A DNA stretch of 64,000 nt from Natranaerofaba carboxydovora. GTDB lineage: Bacteria; Bacillota; Natranaerobiia; Natranaerobiales; Natranaerofabaceae. The notes below the pieces were generated by a model. It saw nothing but the letters and a program-made list of their open reading frames with translations, did not search any database and was not told the DNA's origin. This document shows positions 1-8,516 of this stretch, one piece after another (within the stretch, counting starts at the first letter, position 1; each line of letters begins with the position of its first letter). A program made the translations under genes and the position numbers. Where the stretch lies: NCBI RefSeq assembly GCF_022539405.1, contig NZ_CP054394.1:808501-872500 (forward strand), in the 5' to 3' direction.

Positions 1-641
1 AGATTACAATGAAACCTGCAGAAAAATTAAATTTTAGCTATGAGATCAAAATTCCAGGAGATTTTTCCTCGGCTGCCTTTTTGATTGCTTGTACTATACT
101 TAAAGAGGATAGTAATATTATTGTTGAAGAAGTAGGAATAAATCCTACTAGAACAGGATTTTTGCAGGTACTAGAAAAAATGGGGGTAAAGTTTAACATA
201 AAAAATGAAAGAATCAGCTGTAATGAGCCAATAGCCGATATTGAAGCCGAATATAATCCTACCCTAGAAGCATGTACCGTTGAAGGGGACCTTGTTGCCA
301 ACGTTATTGATGAATTGCCATTATTCGCAGTTCTAGCAACCCAGGCGCAAGGCACTACTGTACTTAAAGATGCCAAAGAGCTTAGATATAAAGAGACGGA
401 TAGAATTAAAGCAATTACATCTGAGCTTACCAAAATGGGAGCAAATATATCTGAAAAAGAAGATGGCTTCATAGTAAAAGGCCCAACTCCTTTAAAAGGA
501 GAAAGAGTAAAAAGCTTTGATGATCATAGAATTGCCATGGCTTTATCTGTGGCAGCCAAAATTTCCACAGGTAAAACATATATTGAAAACCCTGAATGTG
601 CTGACATATCATTTCCAGGATTTTACCAATACTTTAAGTAG
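1..641 (+). CDS. aroA: 3-phosphoshikimate 1-carboxyvinyltransferase (EPSP synthase), C-terminal part
   Basis: The gene runs in from the left edge; the readable frame starts at base 3 and about 212 residues remain. EPSP synthase joins phosphoenolpyruvate to shikimate-3-phosphate in the cytoplasmic shikimate pathway. Family motifs are visible: PGDFSSAAF near the start, DELP carrying the expected catalytic Asp, RYKETDRI, and DDHRIAMAL near the C terminus. The enolpyruvyl transferase relative MurA is excluded because a full murA lies at 40151 and these motifs are AroA-specific. A terminator follows at once, so this is the end of a transcription unit. aroC and aroB lie 10 kb downstream. Confidence 0.93.
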   Translation, partial: ITMKPAEKLNFSYEIKIPGDFSSAAFLIACTILKEDSNIIVEEVGINPTRTGFLQVLEKMGVKFNIKNERISCNEPIADIEAEYNPTLEACTVEGDLVANVIDELPLFAVLATQAQGTTVLKDAKELRYKETDRIKAITSELTKMGANISEKEDGFIVKGPTPLKGERVKSFDDHRIAMALSVAAKISTGKTYIENPECADISFPGFYQYFK

Positions 642-661
642 GTCTGCGGATTTTTTTTGCA

Positions 662-692
662 GGCAAGTTAAATCTTGCTTTTTTTCTTTTTT
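662..692 (+). terminator. Rho-independent terminator after aroA
   Basis: GCAAG (663-667) pairs with CTTGC (674-678) across a 6-base loop and is followed by a long run of T. It separates aroA from the bacillithiol genes. Confidence 0.75.
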
Positions 693-756
693 TGTGGGAT
701 TATAAACGGGACAACTTTAGTTTTTGATCTTTCTATTAAAGATTGGAGTGAATAAG

Positions 757-2382
757 TTGCAATATACTAAGTTTCTCTACCCTGAAATTTTCGTAGATTA
801 TCTAAACTTTAGCGATAAAATAGGAAATTTTTATAGATTAAATCCTTTTGAACAGGATTCATTTAGATCTAGATATCAAGAAATAGTAGCGGACTATCCT
901 CTTGATCGACGCAGAAAACTTGTTAACTGTCTATCTGCTTACAATAAAGAAATAAGCGATGATCCTCAGGTAATGAAGTCGATCGAAAAATTAAAAGATC
1001 CTGAAAGTGTTGTGGTAATTACAGGACAGCAGCCTGGGATTCTTAGTGGGCCTTTATATACTATTTATAAAGCGATTACAGCAATAAAACTGGCAAAAAA
1101 ACAGGAAAAACTACTAGGCAAAAATGTGGTGCCTATTTTTTGGCTAGCTTCTGAAGATCATGATATAGATGAAGTAAACAGTATAAATCTGAGAAATTTA
1201 AGGGGCAAAATAGAAAGTTTTAATTTGTTTACCCAAAAACCTAATTCTTCAATTGGAGAAGTTTTACTTAATGATGGAGCAACGAAGTTATTAAATAACA
1301 TTGAAAATTTTGTTTGCGGAACTGACTTAGAAGATAAGCCGGAGTATTTTGATAAATGGATGAAAAATTATAGAGATGCTGCTAAAAAGTCTAACTATCT
1401 ACCAGAATGGACTGCTAGAATTTTAATGAGTTTATTTTCCAAGTATGGACTTTTGATAGTAGATCCAATGCTAGAAGAGATGCGTGAGATGTCAAAAGAT
1501 ATTTTTTTGAAAGCTGTAGATTTTAAAAATGGAGTCTATGGAGAAGTGAATAAAAAAGAAAATCTTGTAAAAAAAGCAGGTTATAAGCCAGTTATTAACC
1601 TACAAAAAAACCACACTGGTCTATTTTATAATGAAAATAACAGAAAAGCTCTTATATATGAGGATGAAAAATATAAAACAAGAGATGAAGAATATAGTTT
1701 TTCAGAAAAAGAATTAAAAAACATAATTGAAAATAATCCAGCATGCTTTAGCCCTAATGTAGCTTTGAGACCTGCCTTGCAGGATTATATTTTTCCTACA
1801 CTATCGTATGTTGCAGGGCCAGGGGAAATAGGGTACTTTTCCCAGCTTAAGGGTGTATATGAATCCTTTGATATGAAAATGCCACTAATATATCCAAGGG
1901 AAAGATTTGTATTAATTGAACCTGAAATGAAAGAAATTATGGATAATTACGATATTAAGCTTGAAGATATCTTTTTTGAATGGCAGGCGAAAAAAGATAA
2001 GATAATTAATGAATGCTCTTCAATTGATATAGATGATTTGTTTGGGGATATTACGCAAAAAATAAAAGAAGAGCATGAAAATCTTCTTTTACAACTTGAA
2101 CAGGAGTTTTCGAAAATCAGACAGGTTGGAGAAAAAAATTGGAACCATATGAAAAAGCAGTTAGATTACTTGAAAGACAAATCAAAACACTATAATAAGC
2201 AAAACAATAAGGACTTGAATAATAAGTTAAGCAAACTGAAAATGAACATTTATCCTAATGATAAATTACAGGAAAGGTTTTATAGCATGGGAGAATATTT
2301 ATTATATTATGATGATAGGGTTGTTACGGAGTTGTTAGACAAAGAAGTAAATCCATGGAACTTACAAATTATTTCGCTCTAA
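757..2382 (+). CDS. bshC: Putative cysteine ligase BshC (bacillithiol synthesis)
   Basis: BshC is assigned the last step of bacillithiol synthesis, addition of cysteine to glucosaminyl-malate. The protein of about 541 residues has the family blocks ITGQQPGILSGPLYT (about residue 90) and FWLASEDHDIDEVN (about 130), and a lysine- and glutamate-rich probable coiled coil in the last third. The start is set at TTG 757 because GGAGTG lies about 8 bases upstream; the frame is open further upstream but without a ribosome site. bshB1 follows 38 bp later and bshA after that, so all three pathway genes are contiguous, which supports the call. Confidence 0.9.
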   Translation: MQYTKFLYPEIFVDYLNFSDKIGNFYRLNPFEQDSFRSRYQEIVADYPLDRRRKLVNCLSAYNKEISDDPQVMKSIEKLKDPESVVVITGQQPGILSGPLYTIYKAITAIKLAKKQEKLLGKNVVPIFWLASEDHDIDEVNSINLRNLRGKIESFNLFTQKPNSSIGEVLLNDGATKLLNNIENFVCGTDLEDKPEYFDKWMKNYRDAAKKSNYLPEWTARILMSLFSKYGLLIVDPMLEEMREMSKDIFLKAVDFKNGVYGEVNKKENLVKKAGYKPVINLQKNHTGLFYNENNRKALIYEDEKYKTRDEEYSFSEKELKNIIENNPACFSPNVALRPALQDYIFPTLSYVAGPGEIGYFSQLKGVYESFDMKMPLIYPRERFVLIEPEMKEIMDNYDIKLEDIFFEWQAKKDKIINECSSIDIDDLFGDITQKIKEEHENLLLQLEQEFSKIRQVGEKNWNHMKKQLDYLKDKSKHYNKQNNKDLNNKLSKLKMNIYPNDKLQERFYSMGEYLLYYDDRVVTELLDKEVNPWNLQIISL

Positions 2383-2420
2383 TTATCTGGCTCTAAAGAA
2401 AACTTGCGAGGTGAAAAAAC

Positions 2421-3122
2421 TTGGAATTAGATATTATGGCTTTTGGGGCACATCCTGACGACTGTGAGATTGGAATAGGAGGAGTTCTTGCTCTTCATGC
2501 TGATAAAGGTTATAAAGTAGGAATATGTGATCTGACACAGGGTGAAATGTCCACAAATGGTGATATAGAACTTCGAAAAGAAGAAGCAAATGAAGCAGCA
2601 AAAATTTTGAAGCTTGAGGTAAGAGAAAATGCCAAAATTCCAGATGGATTTGTCAGAGAAACTGATAAATATGTTGATATAGTTATTGGTATAATCAGAA
2701 AATATCGTCCCAGGATAGTTTTAGCACCGTTTTATGAAGACCATCACCCTGATCATATAAATGCAAGTAAATTGGTTAAAAGGGCTGCTCACTTATCAGG
2801 ACTTGAAAGATATCCGGTGGATGGGCAAAAATTTAGACCAAAAAACTTTTATTATTATTTTTTGGGTCAACCACAAAACCCTGGATTAGTTGTAGATACT
2901 ACAGGGTATGAAGAAACTAAATTAGAAAGTATAGCTGCCCACAGATCTCAGCTTGGCTTAATGGAAGAAGCAAAAATGACAAGGCTTACAGAGTTTGACC
3001 TGTTAAAGAGGATAGAAGCTAGAGATAGATATATGGGGTATTTTGTAGATTCTGAATTTGGGGAAGGGCTTGTTCCGGTTAAAGCCTGTAAGGCTAATGA
3101 TTTGACGCTGCTTGGGGGTTAG
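2421..3122 (+). CDS. bshB1: Bacillithiol deacetylase BshB1 (GlcNAc-malate deacetylase)
   Basis: This LmbE/PIG-L family enzyme removes acetate from N-acetylglucosaminyl-malate. The zinc motif AHPDD is at residues 10-14 and the second metal motif HHPDH is near residue 110, in a protein of 233 residues, the usual length. TTG at 2421 is preceded by GAGGTGA. The 3' end runs to within 5 bp of the bshA start, which indicates co-transcription. LmbE proteins also act in other pathways, but the position between bshC and bshA makes BshB1 the clear choice. Confidence 0.93.
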   Translation: MELDIMAFGAHPDDCEIGIGGVLALHADKGYKVGICDLTQGEMSTNGDIELRKEEANEAAKILKLEVRENAKIPDGFVRETDKYVDIVIGIIRKYRPRIVLAPFYEDHHPDHINASKLVKRAAHLSGLERYPVDGQKFRPKNFYYYFLGQPQNPGLVVDTTGYEETKLESIAAHRSQLGLMEEAKMTRLTEFDLLKRIEARDRYMGYFVDSEFGEGLVPVKACKANDLTLLGG

Positions 3123-3126
3123 AACT

Positions 3127-4251
3127 ATGAAGATTGCTATGATTTGTTATCCAACCCATGGAGGAAGTGGAGTAGTTGCTACTGAGCTTGGTAAACAGTT
3201 AGTTAAGAGAGGGCATGAGATTCACTTTGTTTCCTATCAACTGCCTTTTCGTTTGAATGATTTCTATCAAAATATTTATTTTCACGAAGTAGATGTCCCA
3301 TCTTACCCATTGTTCAAATATCCACCTTACTCCTTAGCTCTATCAAGTAGACTTGCTGAGCTAGTTAAAGAATACGAAATAGAAGTAATTCATTCTCATT
3401 ATGCGATACCTCATTCAATTTGTGCTAACCTGGCTAAGGATATGATACAGGAAAATAAGCCAAAAGTAGTAACTACTTTGCACGGAACTGATATAACCCT
3501 TGTAGGCAATGATCCATCTTTTTTTGAGATAACAAAGTATGGAATGGAAAAAAGTGATGCCTTGACCTGTGTTTCTAAGGATCTTAAAAATGTGACCAAA
3601 GATATATTTAAAATTAATCAGAACCCGGAAGTGATATATAACTTCATAGACCCTGAAGAATATAATCCTGTAGATGTGAACCCCGACTTGAAAGAAGAAC
3701 TTGATCTAGAGGATGAAAAATTAATAATACATATATCTAATTTTAGGCCAGTTAAAAGGGTTTTAGATGTAATAAAGATTTTTAACGAGATACAGAAAGA
3801 AGTGTCTAGCAAACTATTGATGGTTGGAGATGGAGTAGACAGGCGAAAAGCTGAGATGAAAGCTAAGGAATTTGGTATTGAACACAAAATTAAATTTTTA
3901 GGGAAACAGGACAAGATCAACTCACTTATGGCTATATCAGACTTGCTGCTTTTACCTTCAGAGAAAGAAAGTTTTGGCCTTGTTGCTTTAGAGGCAATGG
4001 CTTTTAATGTACCTGTGATAGCTACAAACTCAGGAGGTTTACCTGAAGTGATTGATGATGGTGTTACGGGTTATTTAGCTGATGTTGGTGATATAGATAA
4101 AATGGCAGATAGAGCTGTTTATATTTTGAAAAATTCTAAGATCCAAGAAGAAATGGGCAAAGGTTCTAGAAAGAGAGCACTTGACTTATTTAATGCGGAC
4201 AATGTAGTTCGCCAATATGAAAAGATGTATGAGCAAATAATAAATGAATAA
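3127..4251 (+). CDS. bshA: N-acetyl-alpha-D-glucosaminyl L-malate synthase BshA
   Basis: This GT4-family glycosyltransferase starts bacillithiol synthesis by joining UDP-GlcNAc to L-malate. In its 374 residues the N-terminal loop GGSGVVATELG and the C-terminal donor-site block EKESFGLVALE, an E-x7-E motif, are clear. The start is ATG 3127, after the G-rich ribosome site that ends bshB1; the frame extends five codons upstream but overlaps bshB1. In Bacillus bshA and bshB1 are also neighbours, although in the opposite order relative to bshC here. Confidence 0.93.
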   Translation: MKIAMICYPTHGGSGVVATELGKQLVKRGHEIHFVSYQLPFRLNDFYQNIYFHEVDVPSYPLFKYPPYSLALSSRLAELVKEYEIEVIHSHYAIPHSICANLAKDMIQENKPKVVTTLHGTDITLVGNDPSFFEITKYGMEKSDALTCVSKDLKNVTKDIFKINQNPEVIYNFIDPEEYNPVDVNPDLKEELDLEDEKLIIHISNFRPVKRVLDVIKIFNEIQKEVSSKLLMVGDGVDRRKAEMKAKEFGIEHKIKFLGKQDKINSLMAISDLLLLPSEKESFGLVALEAMAFNVPVIATNSGGLPEVIDDGVTGYLADVGDIDKMADRAVYILKNSKIQEEMGKGSRKRALDLFNADNVVRQYEKMYEQIINE

Positions 4252-4262
4252 ATGGAGGTTTG

Positions 4263-5486
4263 ATGATTACCATGAAGTTTTTGCAAAAACCAGAAGGTGT
4301 AGAGGATTATCTTTTTAATAAATCAAAGAAAATAAGGGAAATGGAAAACAAAGTTATAAAGACTTTTGAATTATGGGGCTATAATGAAGTTAAAGTTCCT
4401 ATGATAGAGTATGCTAAAACTTATCATGAGTCTCAAAAAGATTATAGAATGTTTCAGTTCTCAGACGAAAAGGGCTATACCCTTTCCCTTAGGCCTGACT
4501 TTACTCCTTCGGTAGCTAGGCTTGCCTCAACCTATTTTGGAAGGGAAGAGTCTTTGCCCCTTCGCCTTTGCTATCAAGGGCCTGTTTTTAGAATAACTAC
4601 ACCTAGAAAGGGAGAAAGAAAAGAATTTTTCCAGGCGGGGGTAGAATTAATCGGTGAAAAAGGTCCTTTCTGTGATGGCGAGATAGTTGCACTAGCGTGT
4701 GAAGGTCTACAAGTAATGGGTTTAGAGGACTTTATTATTTCTATTGGACACGTGGGATTTATGGATAATCTCCTTGAAGTTTTAGAGCTAGATGTAGAGA
4801 TTCAGGAGAAAATAAAAGATGTTTTAAACAGGCGAAACTTAGTTGAATATGAAAATATTGTTTCTGGGTTAGATCTTAGTAAGAAATTTAAATCCATCCT
4901 TGAAGAACTCCCTGAATATCAGGGAGACAGGCAAAAGCTTAGTGAATTAAAGAATAAATTTTCTGACAAAAAACTTTTGAAAAGCTTAGAAGAGCTGGAT
5001 GAAATTTTTGAAATTGTAGATAGATATGGTTTGTTAAATAAAGTTAGCTTTGATTTGTCCCTTCTTAGAAGGCCTGGTTATTATACAGGATTTTTGATGG
5101 AAGGGTATTCTAGTAAAACGGGCTTTCCCTTACTTGGTGGAGGAAGATATGATGAACTTATGAGTTTTTATGGTGAAAGCCTACCTGCAACCGGTTTTGC
5201 TTTCTTTATGGATAAGCTACTAGATGTTGCTACCTATGATAAAGAAGATAATAGAGAGGCGGATATCTATTTGAGTTATGAAAGCTATGTAAAAGGCTTA
5301 AAGAATGTAGCAATTTCGTATGCGAAAGATAAAAGAAATCAAAACCTCTCATTGATAATGGACTTATCTCCGGACAACTATGAAGGTGCAAAAGAAAGAG
5401 CCGCTAACTTGAATGCAAAAGAACTTCATTATATTAAACAGAATGACGTTAAAGTAGAACAAATAAAAAGGGGGAGCGGTTGTTGA
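4263..5486 (+). CDS. hisZ: ATP phosphoribosyltransferase regulatory subunit HisZ
   Basis: HisZ is a histidyl-tRNA synthetase paralogue that has no charging activity and forms the regulatory part of the HisZ-HisG complex. Synthetase-like motifs are visible (RPDFTPSVAR, CYQGPVFR, FQAGVELIG, LGGGRYDEL). It is distinct from the true hisS at 23906, which has the full HisS signature. ATG 4263 or ATG 4272 could be the start; TGGAGGT lies just upstream. It overlaps hisG by a few bases, and that hisG is of the short form that needs HisZ. Confidence 0.92.
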   Translation: MITMKFLQKPEGVEDYLFNKSKKIREMENKVIKTFELWGYNEVKVPMIEYAKTYHESQKDYRMFQFSDEKGYTLSLRPDFTPSVARLASTYFGREESLPLRLCYQGPVFRITTPRKGERKEFFQAGVELIGEKGPFCDGEIVALACEGLQVMGLEDFIISIGHVGFMDNLLEVLELDVEIQEKIKDVLNRRNLVEYENIVSGLDLSKKFKSILEELPEYQGDRQKLSELKNKFSDKKLLKSLEELDEIFEIVDRYGLLNKVSFDLSLLRRPGYYTGFLMEGYSSKTGFPLLGGGRYDELMSFYGESLPATGFAFFMDKLLDVATYDKEDNREADIYLSYESYVKGLKNVAISYAKDKRNQNLSLIMDLSPDNYEGAKERAANLNAKELHYIKQNDVKVEQIKRGSGC

Positions 5487-6106
5487 GAAATAATGATAGC
5501 TTTACCATAGCACTTACTAAAGGTAGAATACTAGAACCGACCATGGAGATATTAAAAAAAGTTGACTTTAATCTAGAGGAAATGGAAGACCCGGGTAGAA
5601 AGCTTATACTTAAAGATAAGGTTAATAATACTGATTTTATTCTGGCAAAGCCTGATGATGTGCCTATCTATGTCGAAAATGGAGCGGCTGACTTAGGTAT
5701 TGTGGGTAAAGATATACTTATTGAATCTGATTCACAATTTTATGAACTTTTAGATTTAAAAATCGGTTACTGTCGAATGGTTCTAGCTAAAGAAAAAGAT
5801 ATTACCCCGAAAGGGATTACAGTTGCTAGTAAATTTCCAAAGATTACAGAAAAATATTTCAAAGAAAAAGGTCAAAATGTAAATATCATAAAGTTACATG
5901 GCTCTATTGAACTTGCACCATTATTAAATTTGTCGGATCAAATAGTAGATCTTGTTTCTACGGGAAGTACTTTAAAGGAAAATAACCTTGAAGAGGTTGA
6001 GACTATAACTGAAATAACTACCAGGCTAATTGCAAATCAGGGTAGTTATCAAATTAAAAGGGATAGAATAAATAATCTTTTAAAACAGCTTAAAAAAGTT
6101 ATTTAG
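5483..6106 (+). CDS. hisG: ATP phosphoribosyltransferase, short form, catalytic subunit
   Basis: HisG catalyses the first step of histidine synthesis, condensing ATP with PRPP. At about 207 residues it is the short form without the C-terminal regulatory domain, which fits the hisZ gene directly upstream. ALTKGRILEPT at the N terminus and the PRPP-binding block DLVSTGSTLKENNL are family motifs. The start is TTG 5483, six bases after GGGGGAG, overlapping the hisZ stop. The next gene should be hisD in the common Firmicute order, but a 75-bp palindromic repeat and then hisB follow instead. Confidence 0.95.
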   Translation: MRNNDSFTIALTKGRILEPTMEILKKVDFNLEEMEDPGRKLILKDKVNNTDFILAKPDDVPIYVENGAADLGIVGKDILIESDSQFYELLDLKIGYCRMVLAKEKDITPKGITVASKFPKITEKYFKEKGQNVNIIKLHGSIELAPLLNLSDQIVDLVSTGSTLKENNLEEVETITEITTRLIANQGSYQIKRDRINNLLKQLKKVI

Positions 6107-6111
6107 TGAGT

Positions 6112-6186
6112 TGGTTCTACTGCAAAAAGTCTATTTACATAAGCATAGTGTTTTTATTTGTTCATATGACTTTTGCAGTAGAATCC
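6112..6186. repeat. Short palindromic derivative of the 223-bp repeat family
   Basis: This 75-bp element has ends TGGTTCTACTGC and GCAGTAGAATCC. The sequence inside matches the two ends of the 223-bp elements, in the orientation of the copy at 44736, but the structured core is missing. It begins six bases after the hisG stop. I see no clear flanking duplication (GAGT on the left, GCAT on the right). Its outer stem reads ACT/AGT where the 223-bp copies read GGT/ACC, so the two ends changed together. Confidence 0.8.
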
Positions 6187-6221
6187 GCATTGTGAATTGG
6201 TGTAAAAGGGAGGTTATAGTA

Positions 6222-6830
6222 ATGGAGCAAAAAGGTAACAAAAAAGAAAGAGACGCTAAAGTTGATAGAAAAACCAGTGAAACAGAAGTGTTTTTATACC
6301 TTTCTTTAGATAGAGAAAGAAAAGTTGATATTGAAACTCCCTCGGGGTTTTTTAACCATATGTTAGAGTTACTTTCCTATCATGCCAGGATGCATGTGAT
6401 GTTAAGAGCTAATGGGGATATAGAAGTTGATAATCATCATTTAGTTGAAGATGTTGGCCTTGTCATGGGAGAAGCTTTCAAGAAAGCCCTTGGGAAAAAA
6501 GAAAATATAAATAGATATGGCAGTATGATCTTACCAATGGATGAAGCTTTAGTTTTGGTGGCTTTGGATTTTTCAGGAAGGTCTTATTTGAATTTTGATG
6601 TTTCTTTTCCTACTGAGAAAATTGGTGATTTTGATGTAGAGCTAATCAGGGAGTTTTTCGAGGCTTTTGTAAGGGAAAGTGGTTTAACGTTGCATATCAA
6701 AAAACTAGACGGTGAAAATGGCCATCATATAGCAGAAGCTATTTTTAAAGGTTTTGGCAGAGCCATAAAAGAAGCTGTAAGCAAGAGTCTGGGTGATGAA
6801 GGGGTGCCTTCTACTAAAGGGAGGCTCTAA
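6222..6830 (+). CDS. hisB: Imidazoleglycerol-phosphate dehydratase
   Basis: This is the monofunctional dehydratase, about 202 residues, without the phosphatase domain of enterobacterial HisB. The manganese-binding histidine motifs are present: FFNHMLELLSYH, DNHHLVEDVG and GENGHHIAEA. ATG 6222 follows a good ribosome site (AAGGGAGG). The frame stays open upstream through the repeat element, but that stretch is not conserved protein. hisH normally follows hisB; here 187 bp of palindromic non-coding sequence leads straight to hisA. Confidence 0.95.
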   Translation: MEQKGNKKERDAKVDRKTSETEVFLYLSLDRERKVDIETPSGFFNHMLELLSYHARMHVMLRANGDIEVDNHHLVEDVGLVMGEAFKKALGKKENINRYGSMILPMDEALVLVALDFSGRSYLNFDVSFPTEKIGDFDVELIREFFEAFVRESGLTLHIKKLDGENGHHIAEAIFKGFGRAIKEAVSKSLGDEGVPSTKGRL

Positions 6831-6945
6831 CTGCAAAAAGGTCTATTCACATAAATTTATCACTCATACCAACGCCTCGTTAGAATTTGTAAAAAGATAC
6901 AAATTAAAAACTCGCTTATGGTATGAGAGATAAACTTTTGCCAGG
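6829..6945. repeat. Degenerate member of the palindromic repeat family
   Basis: The left end (CTGCAAAAAGGTCTATTCAC) matches the end of the 223-bp elements and overlaps the hisB stop; the right end (AAACTTTTGCCAG) is a weak inverted match. The inside is different from the other copies and forms its own nested hairpins. TTATCACTCATACCA (6857-6871) pairs with TGGTATGAGAGATAA (6919-6933), one mismatch, and within it AATTTGTA (6884-6891) pairs with TACAAATT (6898-6905). Confidence 0.6.
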
Positions 6946-7017
6946 GAACTACGGTGGCGTAACAAAAAATGATAGAGGACCCGTGGATTATATGATAAAG
7001 CTAGGAGGTTAAAACTA

Positions 7018-7743
7018 ATGGAATTAATACCAGCGATAGACTTGATGGATGGATGTTGTGTGCGTCTTTACAAAGGAAAAAAGGATAAAAAGCAGGTGTT
7101 TAGTGATAATCCTCCGGAGATGGCTTTGAACTTTCAGAAAAGAGGAGCAAGTAGGCTTCATATTGTGGATTTGGACGGAGCGTTTTCTGGTGATGTCAAA
7201 AACTTTCCGGTAATTGAAAATATAATTAAAAACATTGATATACCTATTCAGGTAGGTGGAGGTATTAGAGATAAAGAAAAAATAACTAAACTTGTTGATA
7301 TAGGTGTGGATAGAATTATACTTGGCACTAAAGCTTTTTCCGATGAAGGTTTTCTTAGAGATTGCCTTGAAGAATTTGGAGATAAAATTGTGGTTGGTGT
7401 TGATGTTAGGGATAGGAAGGTATCGATAAAAGGCTGGACAGAAACCTCAGATACAGAGATCAATGATTTTGTAACTAAACTTGAAAAATTAGGACTAGAA
7501 AGAATCATAGTTACTGATATAAGTAAAGACGGCTCGCTGCAGGGGCCAAATGTAGAGCTTATCAAAGAAATAATGTCCTCAACAGATATGAAAATAATTT
7601 TGTCAGGTGGGATAAGCAGTTTAGATGATTTAGAATCAGTCAAAAAAATTACCCATGATAATTTTGATGGAGTTATTGTAGGGACTTCATTATATAAGAA
7701 AAAATTTACTTTGGAACAGGCTTTGGAGGTGATTAACAATTGA
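7018..7743 (+). CDS. hisA: ProFAR isomerase HisA
   Basis: HisA is the (beta-alpha)8-barrel isomerase that opens the ribose of ProFAR. The 241-residue protein begins ELIPAIDLMDGCCVRL, with the N-terminal catalytic Asp. It has QVGGGIRD and, in the second half, the matching catalytic Asp in VTDISKDGSLQGPN and the phosphate motif LSGGISS. ATG 7018 follows TAGGAGG. The hisF start overlaps the hisA stop. Confidence 0.95.
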   Translation: MELIPAIDLMDGCCVRLYKGKKDKKQVFSDNPPEMALNFQKRGASRLHIVDLDGAFSGDVKNFPVIENIIKNIDIPIQVGGGIRDKEKITKLVDIGVDRIILGTKAFSDEGFLRDCLEEFGDKIVVGVDVRDRKVSIKGWTETSDTEINDFVTKLEKLGLERIIVTDISKDGSLQGPNVELIKEIMSSTDMKIILSGGISSLDDLESVKKITHDNFDGVIVGTSLYKKKFTLEQALEVINN

Positions 7744-8516
7744 GTGCGGATACGGATGCCAAAAACTATAAAAAGATAATACCTTGCCTTGATGTTAAAG
7801 ATGGTAAAGTAGTAAAGGGAGTAAAGTTCGTAGATCTAAAATTAGCAGGAGATCCTGTAGAATTATCTAAAAAGTATGAAGAAGAAGGGGCAGATGAGCT
7901 TGTATTTTTGGATATAGATGCTTCCTGGCAGGAGCGAAAAACAAGCCTTGAGATGGTAGAAAGGGTAGCAAAAAACGTATCACTTCCGTTCACAGTCGGT
8001 GGAGGAGTGGGTTCTATAGAGGATATGGAGAACATTTTTGCTGCCGGAGCTGACAAAGTGTCCATCAATACCGCCGCAGTTAAAGACCCTATGCTAATTG
8101 AAAAAGGGGCAGAAAAGTTCGGGAGTGAAAAAATAGTAGTAGCTATAGATGCCAAACGAGAAGCTGGGTCATTTGTAGTTTATACTTCAGGAGGAAGAAA
8201 AAGTACAGGCTTAAAGCTTGAAGAGTGGGCCAAAGAAGTGAAAGAAAAAGGAGCAGGGGAAGTACTTCTTACAAGCATTGACTGTGATGGTGGTAAGAAC
8301 GGATATGATCTTGAAATGACTGCTTTGACAGCTGATAAATCAACCCTTCCTGTAATAGCTTCAGGTGGAGCTGGGGAAATTGAAGACTTTTATTTAGCTT
8401 TTACTGAAGGAAAAGCTAAAGGTGCCCTTGCTGCTTCAGTTTTTCATTACGGCGAAATAAAAATTGAAGATTTAAAAAAATATCTGTATGACAAAGGGGT
8501 GAAAGTTAAGCTTTGA
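7740..8516 (+). CDS. hisF: Imidazole glycerol phosphate synthase, cyclase subunit HisF
   Basis: HisF forms the imidazole ring from PRFAR and ammonia. Catalytic motifs are present: [15 protein letters not shown] with the first Asp, FTVGGGVGS, and [15 protein letters not shown] with the second Asp, in 258 residues. It starts at TTG 7740, overlapping the hisA stop. Its normal partner, the glutaminase HisH, is not encoded anywhere in the window. Either hisH lies elsewhere or HisF works with free ammonia. Confidence 0.95.
   Translation: MSADTDAKNYKKIIPCLDVKDGKVVKGVKFVDLKLAGDPVELSKKYEEEGADELVFLDIDASWQERKTSLEMVERVAKNVSLPFTVGGGVGSIEDMENIFAAGADKVSINTAAVKDPMLIEKGAEKFGSEKIVVAIDAKREAGSFVVYTSGGRKSTGLKLEEWAKEVKEKGAGEVLLTSIDCDGGKNGYDLEMTALTADKSTLPVIASGGAGEIEDFYLAFTEGKAKGALAASVFHYGEIKIEDLKKYLYDKGVKVKL

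Noticed and set aside
38-472. Minus-strand open frames opposite aroA and many other genes
   Set aside because: They are rich in Ser, Leu and Ile from reading AT-rich genes backwards, have no ribosome sites and match no family. All were left out as shadows.
6111-6221. N-terminal extension of HisB through the repeat
   Set aside because: Open frame only by chance across the palindromic repeat; the ribosome site and family length point to ATG 6222.
6934-7017. Remnant of hisH before hisA
   Set aside because: The short open frame (LLPGNYGGV and onward) shows none of the HisH glutaminase motifs.
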